NCBI RefSeq assembly: GCF_030540765.1
Contig: NZ_JAUOEL010000003.1
Span: 186,001-250,000, forward strand
From: Flavivirga jejuensis
Lineage (GTDB): Bacteria > Bacteroidota > Bacteroidia > Flavobacteriales > Flavobacteriaceae
Length of the DNA stretch: 64,000 bases
Direction: 5' to 3'
The notes under the pieces are model-generated. The model saw only the letters and a program-made list of their open reading frames with translations, did not search any database and had not been told where the DNA came from. Below are positions 53,793 through 61,449 of the stretch, piece by piece. Made by a program: the position numbers and the translations under genes. Within the stretch, counting starts at the first letter, position 1. Each line of letters starts with the position of its first letter.

Positions 53793-54647
53793 ATGAAACA
53801 ATACCACGACCTTGTAAAGCATGTTTTAGAAAACGGAAACGAAAAAGGAGACCGTACTGGTACTGGAACTAAAAGTGTTTTCGGACACCAAATGCGTTTT
53901 GATTTAAGTGAAGGATTCCCAATGGTTACGACTAAAAAATTACACTTAAAATCTATCATTTACGAATTACTTTGGTTTTTAAAAGGCGATACAAATATTA
54001 AGTACCTTACAGAAAATGGAGTGCGTATTTGGAATGCATGGGCTGACAAAAATGGTGATTTGGGACCTGTTTACGGACATCAATGGCGTAATTGGAATAG
54101 TGACGAAGTCGACCAGATCAAAGAGGTTATTGATACTTTAAAGAAAAACCCAAATAGCCGCAGAATGTTGGTCTCTGCTTGGAATCCATCCGTGTTACCA
54201 GACACTTCTAAATCATTCGACGAAAACGTAGCTAATGGTAAAGCGGCTTTACCTCCCTGCCACGCCTTTTTTCAATTTTATGTAAGCCCTCCAACCCCCA
54301 AAGAGGGTGCAAATGCTAGACCAAGATTATCTTTACAACTTTACCAACGTAGTGCAGATATCTTTTTAGGTGTGCCTTTTAATATTGCATCTTATGCTTT
54401 ATTCACTATGATGATGGCACAAGTTTGTGGTTATGAAGCGGGTGAGTTTATCCATACCTTTGGTGATGCCCATATTTATAGCAACCATTATGAACAATTG
54501 GAACTACAATTATCCAGAGATCTAAGACCTTTACCAAAAATGATATTAAACCCAGAAGTAAAAGATATTTTCGACTTTACCTTTGAAGATTTTACTTTGG
54601 TAGATTACGACCCACATCCACATATAAAAGGTGCGGTTGCTGTATAA
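53793..54647 (+). CDS. thyA: Thymidylate synthase with an inserted repeat-derived peptide
   Basis: 284 residues from [26 protein letters not shown] (53793). Converts dUMP to dTMP using methylene-tetrahydrofolate. Catalytic Cys in [12 protein letters not shown], dUMP-binding GDRTGTGT and [20 protein letters not shown]. Between YV and [11 protein letters not shown], where homologues have a short turn (ADGKLSCQLYQ type), there are residues 165-178 [14 protein letters not shown], about ten more than usual, coded by the palindromic-repeat-like DNA at 54286-54308. The rest is complete, so it is presumably active. Confidence 0.96.
   Translation: MKQYHDLVKHVLENGNEKGDRTGTGTKSVFGHQMRFDLSEGFPMVTTKKLHLKSIIYELLWFLKGDTNIKYLTENGVRIWNAWADKNGDLGPVYGHQWRNWNSDEVDQIKEVIDTLKKNPNSRRMLVSAWNPSVLPDTSKSFDENVANGKAALPPCHAFFQFYVSPPTPKEGANARPRLSLQLYQRSADIFLGVPFNIASYALFTMMMAQVCGYEAGEFIHTFGDAHIYSNHYEQLELQLSRDLRPLPKMILNPEVKDIFDFTFEDFTLVDYDPHPHIKGAVAV
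54286..54308 (+). repeat. Palindromic repeat-like insert inside thyA
   Basis: GCCCTCCAACCCCCAAAG then AGGGTGC: CCCTC...GAGGG inverted ends around AACCCCCAAA. It is GC-rich in an AT-rich gene and closely resembles the CCTCCCCTAACCCCTCCG units at 50152-50180. The reading frame is kept, adding Pro/Lys/Gly-rich residues to ThyA. Confidence 0.6.
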
Positions 54648-54666
54648 AACATTGAAGATATTATGA

Positions 54667-55095
54667 AGAAAACACTTCCATCAATACCACCCCTATACTG
54701 ATGAAACTATTCAAATTATCTAAGATTCTGACGAAATTCTTTTTACCATAAAAGAAAATGCACCTGTTTCCAAAGGTTGTAATGAAAGCCTCAATAATAT
54801 TGAATTAAAAAATTGTATGTCTACAGGTATTTCAAATCATGTTGTAAAAAATTTTAATATAAAAATCGCCAAACGACTGGGTTTAGCAAATGGAAAAATT
54901 AGAATAAATACTATTTTCAAAGTGGATAAGGAGGGAAATATTAAAGACATTAGAGTAAAAGCTTCTCACCCAAAATTGAAAAAAGAAACATTTCGTGTAT
55001 TAAAGCTAATTCCAAAAATGAAAAAATCTGGTTATCAAAAAGACAAACCAATTATTATTAGTTATTCATTACCTATTATTTTTAATAATAGATAA
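54667..55095 (+). pseudogene. Broken gene: C-terminal TonB-like domain
   Basis: The intact stretch (ATG 54817 to 55095, 92 residues) is a TonB C-terminal-like domain: HVVKNFNIKIAKRLGLANGKIR, IFKVDKEGNIKDIRVKASHPKLKKETFRVLKLIPKMK, SYSLPIIF. Upstream in the same frame, APVSKGCNESLNNIELKNC continues the family pattern (ENAPVYPGCE...KKC), so the ATG is not the native start. The frame has a TAA at 54721-54723 and beyond it only a fragment (HQYHPYTDETIQII) up to a TGA at 54664. No N-terminal anchor remains. A decayed gene unless the short form is translated. Confidence 0.65.
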
Positions 55096-55152
55096 TTCAA
55101 AAAAGAAAAAGCGTTAAAAGAGTGCTTTATCAAATAACCAGAAAGCACTTTA

Positions 55153-55449
55153 CTAAACGTTTAATACACCATTTTCGGCCGATGCATAATCGCTCCAGGC
55201 ATAAGCGTCTGCTTTGTCATCATTAATGTAAGTCCCATCAACAACGTATCGAAATTCATAAGAGTTCTCTTTTTCTAAATTAACAGTGCCTTTAAACGTA
55301 CCGTTTTTAAGTTTTTTTAGTGCTGTTGATTTAGTATTCCATCCGTTAAAAGTTCCAACTACTATGACTTCATTTGCCTCTTTGGCTGATACAGTAAAAG
55401 TAACTTTACAAATAGGTTTGCTTTTTAAGTATTGTTTTGTTATTGCCAT
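55153..55449 (-). CDS. Glycogen-binding (CBM48/AMPK1-like) domain protein
   Basis: 98 residues, a single domain. KPICKVTFTVSAKEANEVIVVGTFNGWNTKSTALKKLKNGTFKGTVNLEKENSYEFRYVVDGTYINDDKAD is a typical starch/glycogen-binding Ig-like domain with the aromatic NGW and YEFRYVVDG motifs. No signal peptide, so cytoplasmic; likely binds glycogen or regulates a partner. Convergent with the broken TonB-like gene. Confidence 0.85.
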   Translation of the reverse strand: MAITKQYLKSKPICKVTFTVSAKEANEVIVVGTFNGWNTKSTALKKLKNGTFKGTVNLEKENSYEFRYVVDGTYINDDKADAYAWSDYASAENGVLNV

Positions 55450-55728
55450 AATTCTAGTTTTTGTATGTTATTTCTGTAACAAATTTATAAAACAAAATCC
55501 AGTGAGTTAATATATAATTTGATAAACCAGAAAGAATTATCAATTTGATAAGTATCACTTTACATTTATTTAAACTACATAAAATATCCTTGTTATATTT
55601 ATCAGATTACAAACCTCCTTTTTTTGTTTTCACTTGGCTTTCAATGGCTTTAGAACGAAAACGATTTTATTTATAAACATAAAAAATTCAACAAAATATT
55701 ATAACTTTACATCTATTATTAGATACTT

Positions 55729-56643
55729 ATGTTTGGAAAAAAGAAAGAACAGCCTCAAATAGACAAAGAGCAATTAGAACTGATTAAAAATGCCCAAAAA
55801 CGTATTAAACAAAAAAAACGTTTGTATGTTCATTTCGTTATCTTTTTAATAGGTGCTGTATTTTTAATTCTAGCAAATACCGTTTTAGGAATAGGCGAAG
55901 ATTTTAAAATCCTTGGAAAAGAATGGTTTTTGTTTGCTATTTTAATTTGGTTGTTCCTTTTAATTTATCACATATTCAATGTATTTATTACTCATAGATT
56001 CATGGGAAAAGCTTGGGAGCAAAAACAATTGGATAAATTGATCGTTCAACAAAAAATCAGAATAGAAAAGCTAAAAAATGAACTTAAAAATGAAGCGCCT
56101 ATCATTGCTAAAAGTGAGCATTATAATGACTCTTTAAAGAAAAAAGAAATAGCGCCTGAGCTTACTATTATTGTTGCTGCTGCAGAAAATGATGCTATTG
56201 GTAAAGACAATAAATTGATCTGGCATTTAAGCGATGATTTAAAACGTTTTAAAAGCCTTACTAACAGGCACCACATCATAATGGGTAGAAAAACATTTGA
56301 AAGCTTTCCGAAGCCGCTACCTAACAGAACCCATATCGTTATTACAAGGCAAAGTGATTATAAAACTCCAGAAGGCGTTATTGTAGTTAATAGTTTAGAA
56401 GACGCCATTAATGCTGCTAAAAATGACCCACAACCTTTTATTATAGGCGGTGGTGAGATATACAAACAAGCCTTACTTTTAGCAGATAGAATTGAATTAA
56501 CACGCGTACACGAAGACTTTGAAGCCGATACCTTCTTTCCTGAAATAGACACTTCTGTTTGGAAAGAAACAGCAAATATCTTCCATACTAAAGATGAAAA
56601 TCATGAGTATGAATTTTCGTTTTTGACTTATGAGAGGAGATAG
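55729..56643 (+). CDS. folA: Two-helix membrane domain fused to dihydrofolate reductase
   Basis: 304 residues. The C-terminal about 160 residues (from 145) are dihydrofolate reductase: IVAAAENDAIGKDNKLIWHLSDDLKRFKSLT (with the catalytic Asp), HHIIMGRKTFESFPKPLPNRTHIVI and FIIGGGEIYKQAL. The first about 100 residues are a 2TM-type domain (helices about 34-55 and 64-88) with a charged helix after each, as found in flavobacterial 2TM-domain proteins. Between them is a helical linker (98-140). The enzyme is therefore tethered to the inner membrane. It regenerates tetrahydrofolate used by ThyA nearby. Confidence 0.9.
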   Translation: MFGKKKEQPQIDKEQLELIKNAQKRIKQKKRLYVHFVIFLIGAVFLILANTVLGIGEDFKILGKEWFLFAILIWLFLLIYHIFNVFITHRFMGKAWEQKQLDKLIVQQKIRIEKLKNELKNEAPIIAKSEHYNDSLKKKEIAPELTIIVAAAENDAIGKDNKLIWHLSDDLKRFKSLTNRHHIIMGRKTFESFPKPLPNRTHIVITRQSDYKTPEGVIVVNSLEDAINAAKNDPQPFIIGGGEIYKQALLLADRIELTRVHEDFEADTFFPEIDTSVWKETANIFHTKDENHEYEFSFLTYERR

Positions 56644-56901
56644 ACCTGAACCTACTTTGTGAGATAAACAAAATTATTTTATTTACCTCTACTTAACTTG
56701 TTTCAGTATTTCAATATTAAACTGTAAAAATTGCTGTCTTCAATGACACTTGCGGAAATAAAATACAAATAGTCGAAATGCTATAGGATAAAACACTACC
56801 ACCAACAAGCTATAAAAGCAATAGCCAGAATAAAAAACCACTCGAATTCCACTACTAAAAGGAAAATAAATGAACCCGAATTTGGTTGAGTATAATAATC
56901 A

Positions 56902-57267
56902 TTAGTCACAATAACCATTAGTAGCTATAATATGTAATTGGTCGGGTCTTATTTCCTTAATATAATCAATACCCCATTCATAAAGTGGGTCAAAAATTAG
57001 ACATAATTTTTGACCTAACTCTGTTAATGAATATTCGACTTTAGGCGGTACTTGAGCATATACCTTTCTAAAAACTATACCATCTTTTTCTAATTCTCTT
57101 AATTGACTCGTAAGCATTTTTTCAGTTATATTTTCACAAGTTTTTCTAATTTCCCCATACCTTTTTATTTCCCCATTTGCTAATACACTAAGTATAAACA
57201 ATTTCCATTTACCACTAATTACCTTTACAGCCATTGTTAATGGACAGTGTTCTTTTGGTTCTTTCAT
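56902..57267 (-). CDS. HxlR-family transcriptional regulator
   Basis: 121 residues, winged HTH: CPLTMAVKVISGKWKLFILSVLANGEIKRYGEIRKTCENITEKMLTSQLRELEKDGIVFRKVYAQVPPKVEYSLTELG. The N-terminal Cys (HCPLTM) is in the position used for redox or aldehyde sensing in some HxlR proteins. Divergent from the metallo-hydrolase gene; the operator candidate at 57326-57340 lies between them. Confidence 0.9.
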   Translation of the reverse strand: MKEPKEHCPLTMAVKVISGKWKLFILSVLANGEIKRYGEIRKTCENITEKMLTSQLRELEKDGIVFRKVYAQVPPKVEYSLTELGQKLCLIFDPLYEWGIDYIKEIRPDQLHIIATNGYCD

Positions 57268-57325
57268 ATTTTTTTAAAATTAATTTGTCCCCAAAGGTAC
57301 TGATTTCATTCATTACATACAATTA

Positions 57326-57340
57326 AGTATGTACCATACT
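57326..57340. promoter_or_regulatory. Operator candidate AGTATG-TAC-CATACT
   Basis: A 6-3-6 perfect inverted repeat between the HxlR gene and its divergent target, followed by the -7 box at 57377. HxlR regulators bind such dyads, so autoregulation and control of the hydrolase gene are likely; this is inference. Confidence 0.6.
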
Positions 57341-57376
57341 AAAAAGTAGGTTCTTCCATAAAAGATTGTGAAATTA

Positions 57377-57384
57377 TATCTTTG
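57377..57384 (+). promoter_or_regulatory. -7 box of the metallo-hydrolase gene
   Basis: TATCTTTG, a match to TAnnTTTG, 40 bp before the ATG. The upstream -33 element is weak, consistent with a regulated promoter; the operator candidate is 37 bp upstream. Confidence 0.6.
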
Positions 57385-57423
57385 TACTTTATTAAGTAAA
57401 TAATTAAAATAAGGAAAATTAAA

Positions 57424-58323
57424 ATGAGAAAAATAGCAACACTTTCAATAATTCTGATTATTGTATTTGCATTATCAAACTGTACTTCAACCGAGAGTAT
57501 TTCAAAAAACACAACGGAAGTTAATAGTACAATGGAAATTCAACTAATAAGGAATGCAAGTATCATTGTAACTTTTGACAACATCAATATACTTGTCGAC
57601 CCAACATTATCTGACGTAAGTACCGAGCCACCTATGCCTTTTTCAAATAAGAATAAAAACCCACTAATTCCATTACCAATAGATAAAAACAAAATATTGG
57701 AAAATATAGATGCAGTACTGCTTACACATTATCATACTGACCATTTTGACCTTGATGCAGAAAGACTTCTACAAAAAAACACATTAATATTCTGTCAGCC
57801 AGGAGATGATAAGAAATTAAAAGAAAAAGGATTTTCAAATATTCAAGTGATTGATAGTGTTTTCAATTGGAAAGGAATAAGTATATCAAGATTCTTAGCC
57901 AGCCACCATAAAGGAGCAACTGGTGCAGAACCATTTGGAAAATCTTCTTCCTTCTTCTTAAAGGCAAAAAATGAAACATTGTTTTTAACGGGAGATGCTA
58001 TTTTGGATGACCTACTGATTAATAGTTTAAGAAAAACAAATCCAAAATTGATTGTAGCAAATACTGGAGAATGCCAATTTACAGAAAAAAATCCAGTTTT
58101 AGCCCCACACATTACTATGACTTTAACACAGGCCGAACTAAAAAGCATAATAAAACTTTTACCTAATTCAAAAATAATTGCTGTTCATATGGATGCAATA
58201 AATCATTGCAGTTTAAGTAAAAGCGATTTGAAAGAATACATCAAAAATGAAAACTTAAAAAAGAACATATTTATACCAAACGAAGGAGATATATTATCTT
58301 ACAAGCAACTCATCAGTAATTAG
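57424..58323 (+). CDS. Metallo-beta-lactamase-fold lipoprotein
   Basis: 299 residues. Lipoprotein signal MRKIATLSIILIIVFALSNCTS (lipobox SNC). Zinc motif LLTHYHTDHFD (HxHxDH) near residues 101-111, then ASHHKG and LTGDAILD, and a late His (AVHMDAIN). This is the UlaG-like branch of the fold (L-ascorbate-lactonase/hydrolase-like). Substrate unknown. Expected in the periplasm or outer membrane; expression probably controlled by the divergent HxlR regulator. The 187-bp inverted-repeat element follows 41 bp after its stop. Confidence 0.88.
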   Translation: MRKIATLSIILIIVFALSNCTSTESISKNTTEVNSTMEIQLIRNASIIVTFDNINILVDPTLSDVSTEPPMPFSNKNKNPLIPLPIDKNKILENIDAVLLTHYHTDHFDLDAERLLQKNTLIFCQPGDDKKLKEKGFSNIQVIDSVFNWKGISISRFLASHHKGATGAEPFGKSSSFFLKAKNETLFLTGDAILDDLLINSLRKTNPKLIVANTGECQFTEKNPVLAPHITMTLTQAELKSIIKLLPNSKIIAVHMDAINHCSLSKSDLKEYIKNENLKKNIFIPNEGDILSYKQLISN

Positions 58324-58364
58324 AATTATCTGCTTCATTAACAGCATCAATATATAGAATAAAA

Positions 58365-58551
58365 TGCATAACAAAGTGTAAAAACAATAATGGTTTCAGT
58401 GCTTAACCCAAAGTTTAGTGCATCTTATAAAGTCCGCAAAATTCATGATTTTGCGGATTATTTATTTAAAGAAAATTGTAAATTTGGCTCAGTGCTAAAC
58501 CGAAAGTAAGTGAGTTTAATCCCTTACTATTCTTATACAAAACGTTAAGCA
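58365..58551. mobile_element. 187-bp element with TGCWTAAC-N4-TGTA inverted ends
   Basis: Left end TGCATAAC-AAAG-TGTA (58365-58380) and the reverse complement of the right end, TGCTTAAC-GTTT-TGTA (58551-58536), match at 11 of 12 fixed positions. Inside are 18-bp direct repeats CAGTGCTTAACCCAAAGT (58397-58414) and CAGTGCTAAACCGAAAGT (58490-58507), and a perfect 10-bp stem-loop TCCGCAAAAT...ATTTTGCGGA (58433-58457). No gene. From memory, nearly identical sequences separate accessory genes in many flavobacteria, like an integron attC array or a non-autonomous transposon. Confidence 0.65.
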
Positions 58552-58588
58552 ACACCTCACCACCTTACAAACCTAAATTCTCAAACTA

Positions 58589-60085
58589 CTAGCTAAAAGA
58601 TTCTTTTGCGTCAATAGCCTCCATCGTTTTTTTAAACCGTCTAACAAACTCCCTGGCTTCAACCTCATTATAACATGAAAACCCTATTCTAATAGCATTA
58701 TGTTTAATGTTTCCCATATCATAACGCTGCCATTCAGAAATAATGAGTTTTTGTTGTTTCGCCATTTCTGTAACCGTATCCCACGAATACTTTTTATTCA
58801 AGGTTACCCATAGTGCCATACCTCCTTTTGGAATTTCGAAAGAAATATAACCACTCATTTCTTGTTTAAGAAGATCACAAAAAAGGTCACGGCGTTCTTT
58901 ATATATTCTAACTACTTTTTTAATATGCCTGTCTAAACTCCCTTCTTTAATAAAATTAGAAAATGTTAGTTCTAAAATAGCATCCCCTTGCCTATCTATA
59001 AAACGTCGCAATTTGGCACATGCATCAACAAAATCTTTTGATGCAATTAAGTAACCAACTCTATACACTGGGGCTACCGTTTTACAAATCGAACCTATGT
59101 AAACAACATTTCCATGCTTATCATGACTTGCCAAAGGCAAAATAGGCGCATGGTTATAATGAAAATCGTAATCGTAATCATCCTCAAGAATAGCAAAACG
59201 ATACGTTTTAGCTAAATTTAAAAGATGCATTCTCCGCTGTGCAGAGAGCGTAACCGTTGTTGGGTGGTGGTGATGTGGCGTTGTATAAACCGTTTTAATA
59301 GTATACTTTTTACACAACTTTTCTATGGCAGCTGTATCCAATCCGTTTTCGTCCACTTTAACCCTTAATAACTTCGCTTTAGCAAATTCAAATGTCGTAT
59401 CTGCACTACTATAATTGGTTTCTCCAACAATAATATAATCTTGGTTTTCAATTAACAATTGAGATGTTAGATACATTCCCATCTGACTCCCTCTAATTAT
59501 AAGAATATTATCTCTGGTAATATTCAATCCTCTGGTGTCATTCAAATAACCAACTAAAGTGTCCCTTAATTCTGGATTACCGTAAGTAGTTCCATAATTT
59601 ATATATTTAAGTGTATTTTTTTTATTCGTTATTTTTCTATAAATAACAGCTAATTCTTTAGTTGGTGCAAGTCTGTCATCAGAAACACCATCATTAACAT
59701 ACATATAATCATTTGTATAATCTTGAGGAAGTTTTCGGTCTAACAGAGTGTTTCGCTTAAAATCAAAACCCGTTTCATTACTATCCCTAGTAACCTTTTT
59801 TTCAGCCCATTTCTGTTGCTGCAACATCGGAATATCCTTATGAACAAAGGTTCCTTTTTGGGGAACACTTTCTATCCAACCTTGTAAAGTGAGTTCTTCG
59901 TAACAAGCAATTACCGTTTTTCTGTGTACTCCTATTAAATCCGACAACGTTCTGCTTCCTGGCAATTTCGTTTTTGGAGGAAGGATTTGCTTCTTGATCA
60001 AATCGATAAACTGATTAGTAAGTTGAATATAAACTGGTTGTTTATTAGCTCTATCAATTTCTATAATGGTTTTATAAGGAATCAT
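58589..60085 (-). CDS. MocR-type regulator (GntR HTH fused to aminotransferase)
   Basis: About 498 residues from MIPYKTIIEIDRANKQPVYIQL (60085). N-terminal winged HTH (YIQLTNQFIDLIKKQILPPKTKLPGSRTLSDLIGVHRKTVIACYEELTLQGWI) and a C-terminal class-I aminotransferase domain with the PLP Lys in GSICKTVAPVYRVGYL, plus TTPHHHHPTTV and ILEDDYDYDF. Probably a PdxR-like sensor of pyridoxal phosphate that controls the divergent PNPOx-like gene. The frame continues to 60124, overlapping the neighbour's upstream region; the internal Met is preferred. Confidence 0.9.
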   Translation of the reverse strand: MIPYKTIIEIDRANKQPVYIQLTNQFIDLIKKQILPPKTKLPGSRTLSDLIGVHRKTVIACYEELTLQGWIESVPQKGTFVHKDIPMLQQQKWAEKKVTRDSNETGFDFKRNTLLDRKLPQDYTNDYMYVNDGVSDDRLAPTKELAVIYRKITNKKNTLKYINYGTTYGNPELRDTLVGYLNDTRGLNITRDNILIIRGSQMGMYLTSQLLIENQDYIIVGETNYSSADTTFEFAKAKLLRVKVDENGLDTAAIEKLCKKYTIKTVYTTPHHHHPTTVTLSAQRRMHLLNLAKTYRFAILEDDYDYDFHYNHAPILPLASHDKHGNVVYIGSICKTVAPVYRVGYLIASKDFVDACAKLRRFIDRQGDAILELTFSNFIKEGSLDRHIKKVVRIYKERRDLFCDLLKQEMSGYISFEIPKGGMALWVTLNKKYSWDTVTEMAKQQKLIISEWQRYDMGNIKHNAIRIGFSCYNEVEAREFVRRFKKTMEAIDAKESFS

Positions 60086-60140
60086 AACTGGACTATTTAA
60101 AAAATGATTTCTGGATGAATACAATACTCCATAAATCTAC

Positions 60141-60148
60141 TAATTTTG
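60141..60148 (+). promoter_or_regulatory. -7 box of the PNPOx-like gene
   Basis: TAATTTTG matches TAnnTTTG and lies 36 bp before the ATG at 60184, inside the longest open frame, so the longer start at 60115 is unlikely. Confidence 0.55.
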
Positions 60149-60183
60149 TTTTAAATAACAAGCATCAATCAAATCGAACAGTT

Positions 60184-60846
60184 ATGTCAACGTATAGAAC
60201 ATCAGAATTAAACAAAGTAAAACGAGGCTCTAAAAGGGCCGTTTATGATGTAGAACAAATAAATAATATTTTAGACGCAGGATTTGTGGGGTATGTAAGT
60301 TACAATTATAAAGGAAAAGCCATTTGTTTACCTATGGCTTATGGCAGAATAGAAAATAAAATATACTTACACGGTTCTCTAAAAAATCGCATGTTATTAG
60401 CACTTCTGGAAGCCAAAGAAGCGAGTATGACCATCATGCATTTAGATGCGCTTATATTAGCCCGTTCTGGATTTCATCATTCTGTAAATTACAGATCGGC
60501 GACGCTATTTACCAGTGTTGTTAAAGTTGAAAATAAGGAAACAAAAGAAGCCGCTTTAAAATGTGTTGTAGATCATATGATTCCCGATCGTTGGGATGCA
60601 CTAAGACCTATGAATCTAAAAGAATTTAATAGTACTTTAGTTCTGGAAATGGAAATACAAACCGCATCGGCTAAAATTAGAGATGTAGGCGTTGTTGATG
60701 AAAAAAGTGATTTAGACTTCCCCGTTTGGGCAGGTATGATACCTTTAAAACAGGTAGCAAAACCTCCTATTAATGATGCTTTATTACCAAAAGAAATAAA
60801 GACCCCAAAACATATATTAACCTATTATAAAAAAAACAAAGTATAA
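60184..60846 (+). CDS. Pyridoxamine 5'-phosphate oxidase-fold protein
   Basis: 220 residues from MSTYRTSELNKVKRGSKRAVYD (60184). The split-barrel flavin-binding fold is indicated by GFVGYVSYNYKGKAICLPMAYGRIENKIYLHGSLKNRML and FHHSVNYRSATLF. Members bind FMN or F420 and may oxidise pyridoxamine phosphate or reduce small molecules; exact activity is open. Divergent from the MocR regulator, which suggests vitamin B6-related regulation. Followed 5 bp later by the DinB gene. Confidence 0.85.
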   Translation: MSTYRTSELNKVKRGSKRAVYDVEQINNILDAGFVGYVSYNYKGKAICLPMAYGRIENKIYLHGSLKNRMLLALLEAKEASMTIMHLDALILARSGFHHSVNYRSATLFTSVVKVENKETKEAALKCVVDHMIPDRWDALRPMNLKEFNSTLVLEMEIQTASAKIRDVGVVDEKSDLDFPVWAGMIPLKQVAKPPINDALLPKEIKTPKHILTYYKKNKV

Positions 60847-60850
60847 AATA

Positions 60851-61369
60851 ATGAAAACATCCGACTTAAAATTCAGTCCAAACTACTTTGACAGGTACAT
60901 CGCATTAGTTGATGCTAATACGGATTTAATAGATGGTTTAAAAAACAGTGAAACTATTTTTGAAAGCTTTACCGAAAAACTAATTCAGCATCAAACATAC
61001 AGATACGAATCAAATAAATGGACCCCTAAAGAAATGCTTCAACATATTATTGATACTGAAAGAATATTTGCATACAGAGCTTTATGTATCTCTAGACTAG
61101 AGCCAAACACTTTACAAGGTTTTGATGAAAATGTATATGCTAAAAACGCTAAGGCTAATAATAGAAGTATAGATAGTTTACTAAAAGAGTTTAGACTAGT
61201 GAGACAATCAACTACCATATTATTTGAAAGTTTTGATAAAAGTACACTTCATGAAACTGGTATTTGTTCCGAAATAAAAATAAGCGTTCTTGCTATTGGA
61301 TTTACCATTATCGGACATGCAAAACATCATCTTAACATTTTAAATGAACGTTACTTTACACGGGGATAA
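60851..61369 (+). CDS. DinB-family protein
   Basis: 172 residues, helical bundle. His residues at KEMLQHIIDTERIFAYRAL and GHAKHHLNILNERYF are in the positions of the DinB/YfiT metal triad (one His per first helix, HxxxH near the end). Such proteins are putative metal-dependent transferases or hydrolases, e.g. thiol transfer. Probably co-transcribed with the preceding PNPOx-like gene. Confidence 0.85.
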   Translation: MKTSDLKFSPNYFDRYIALVDANTDLIDGLKNSETIFESFTEKLIQHQTYRYESNKWTPKEMLQHIIDTERIFAYRALCISRLEPNTLQGFDENVYAKNAKANNRSIDSLLKEFRLVRQSTTILFESFDKSTLHETGICSEIKISVLAIGFTIIGHAKHHLNILNERYFTRG

Positions 61370-61449
61370 CTTTAGAAAAACCTTTCTCTTAATCACAATA
61401 CTATTTGTGTTTTGAAAAATCTTCTCTGAAATTTGAGTAATTTTGCGTC

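Noticed and set aside
56644-56901. Possible second copy of the inverted-repeat element upstream of the HxlR gene
   Set aside because: AAAACACTACCACC...AACAAGCTATAAAAG vaguely resembles cassette flanks, but the TGCWTAAC-N4-TGTA end is absent, so I could not support it.
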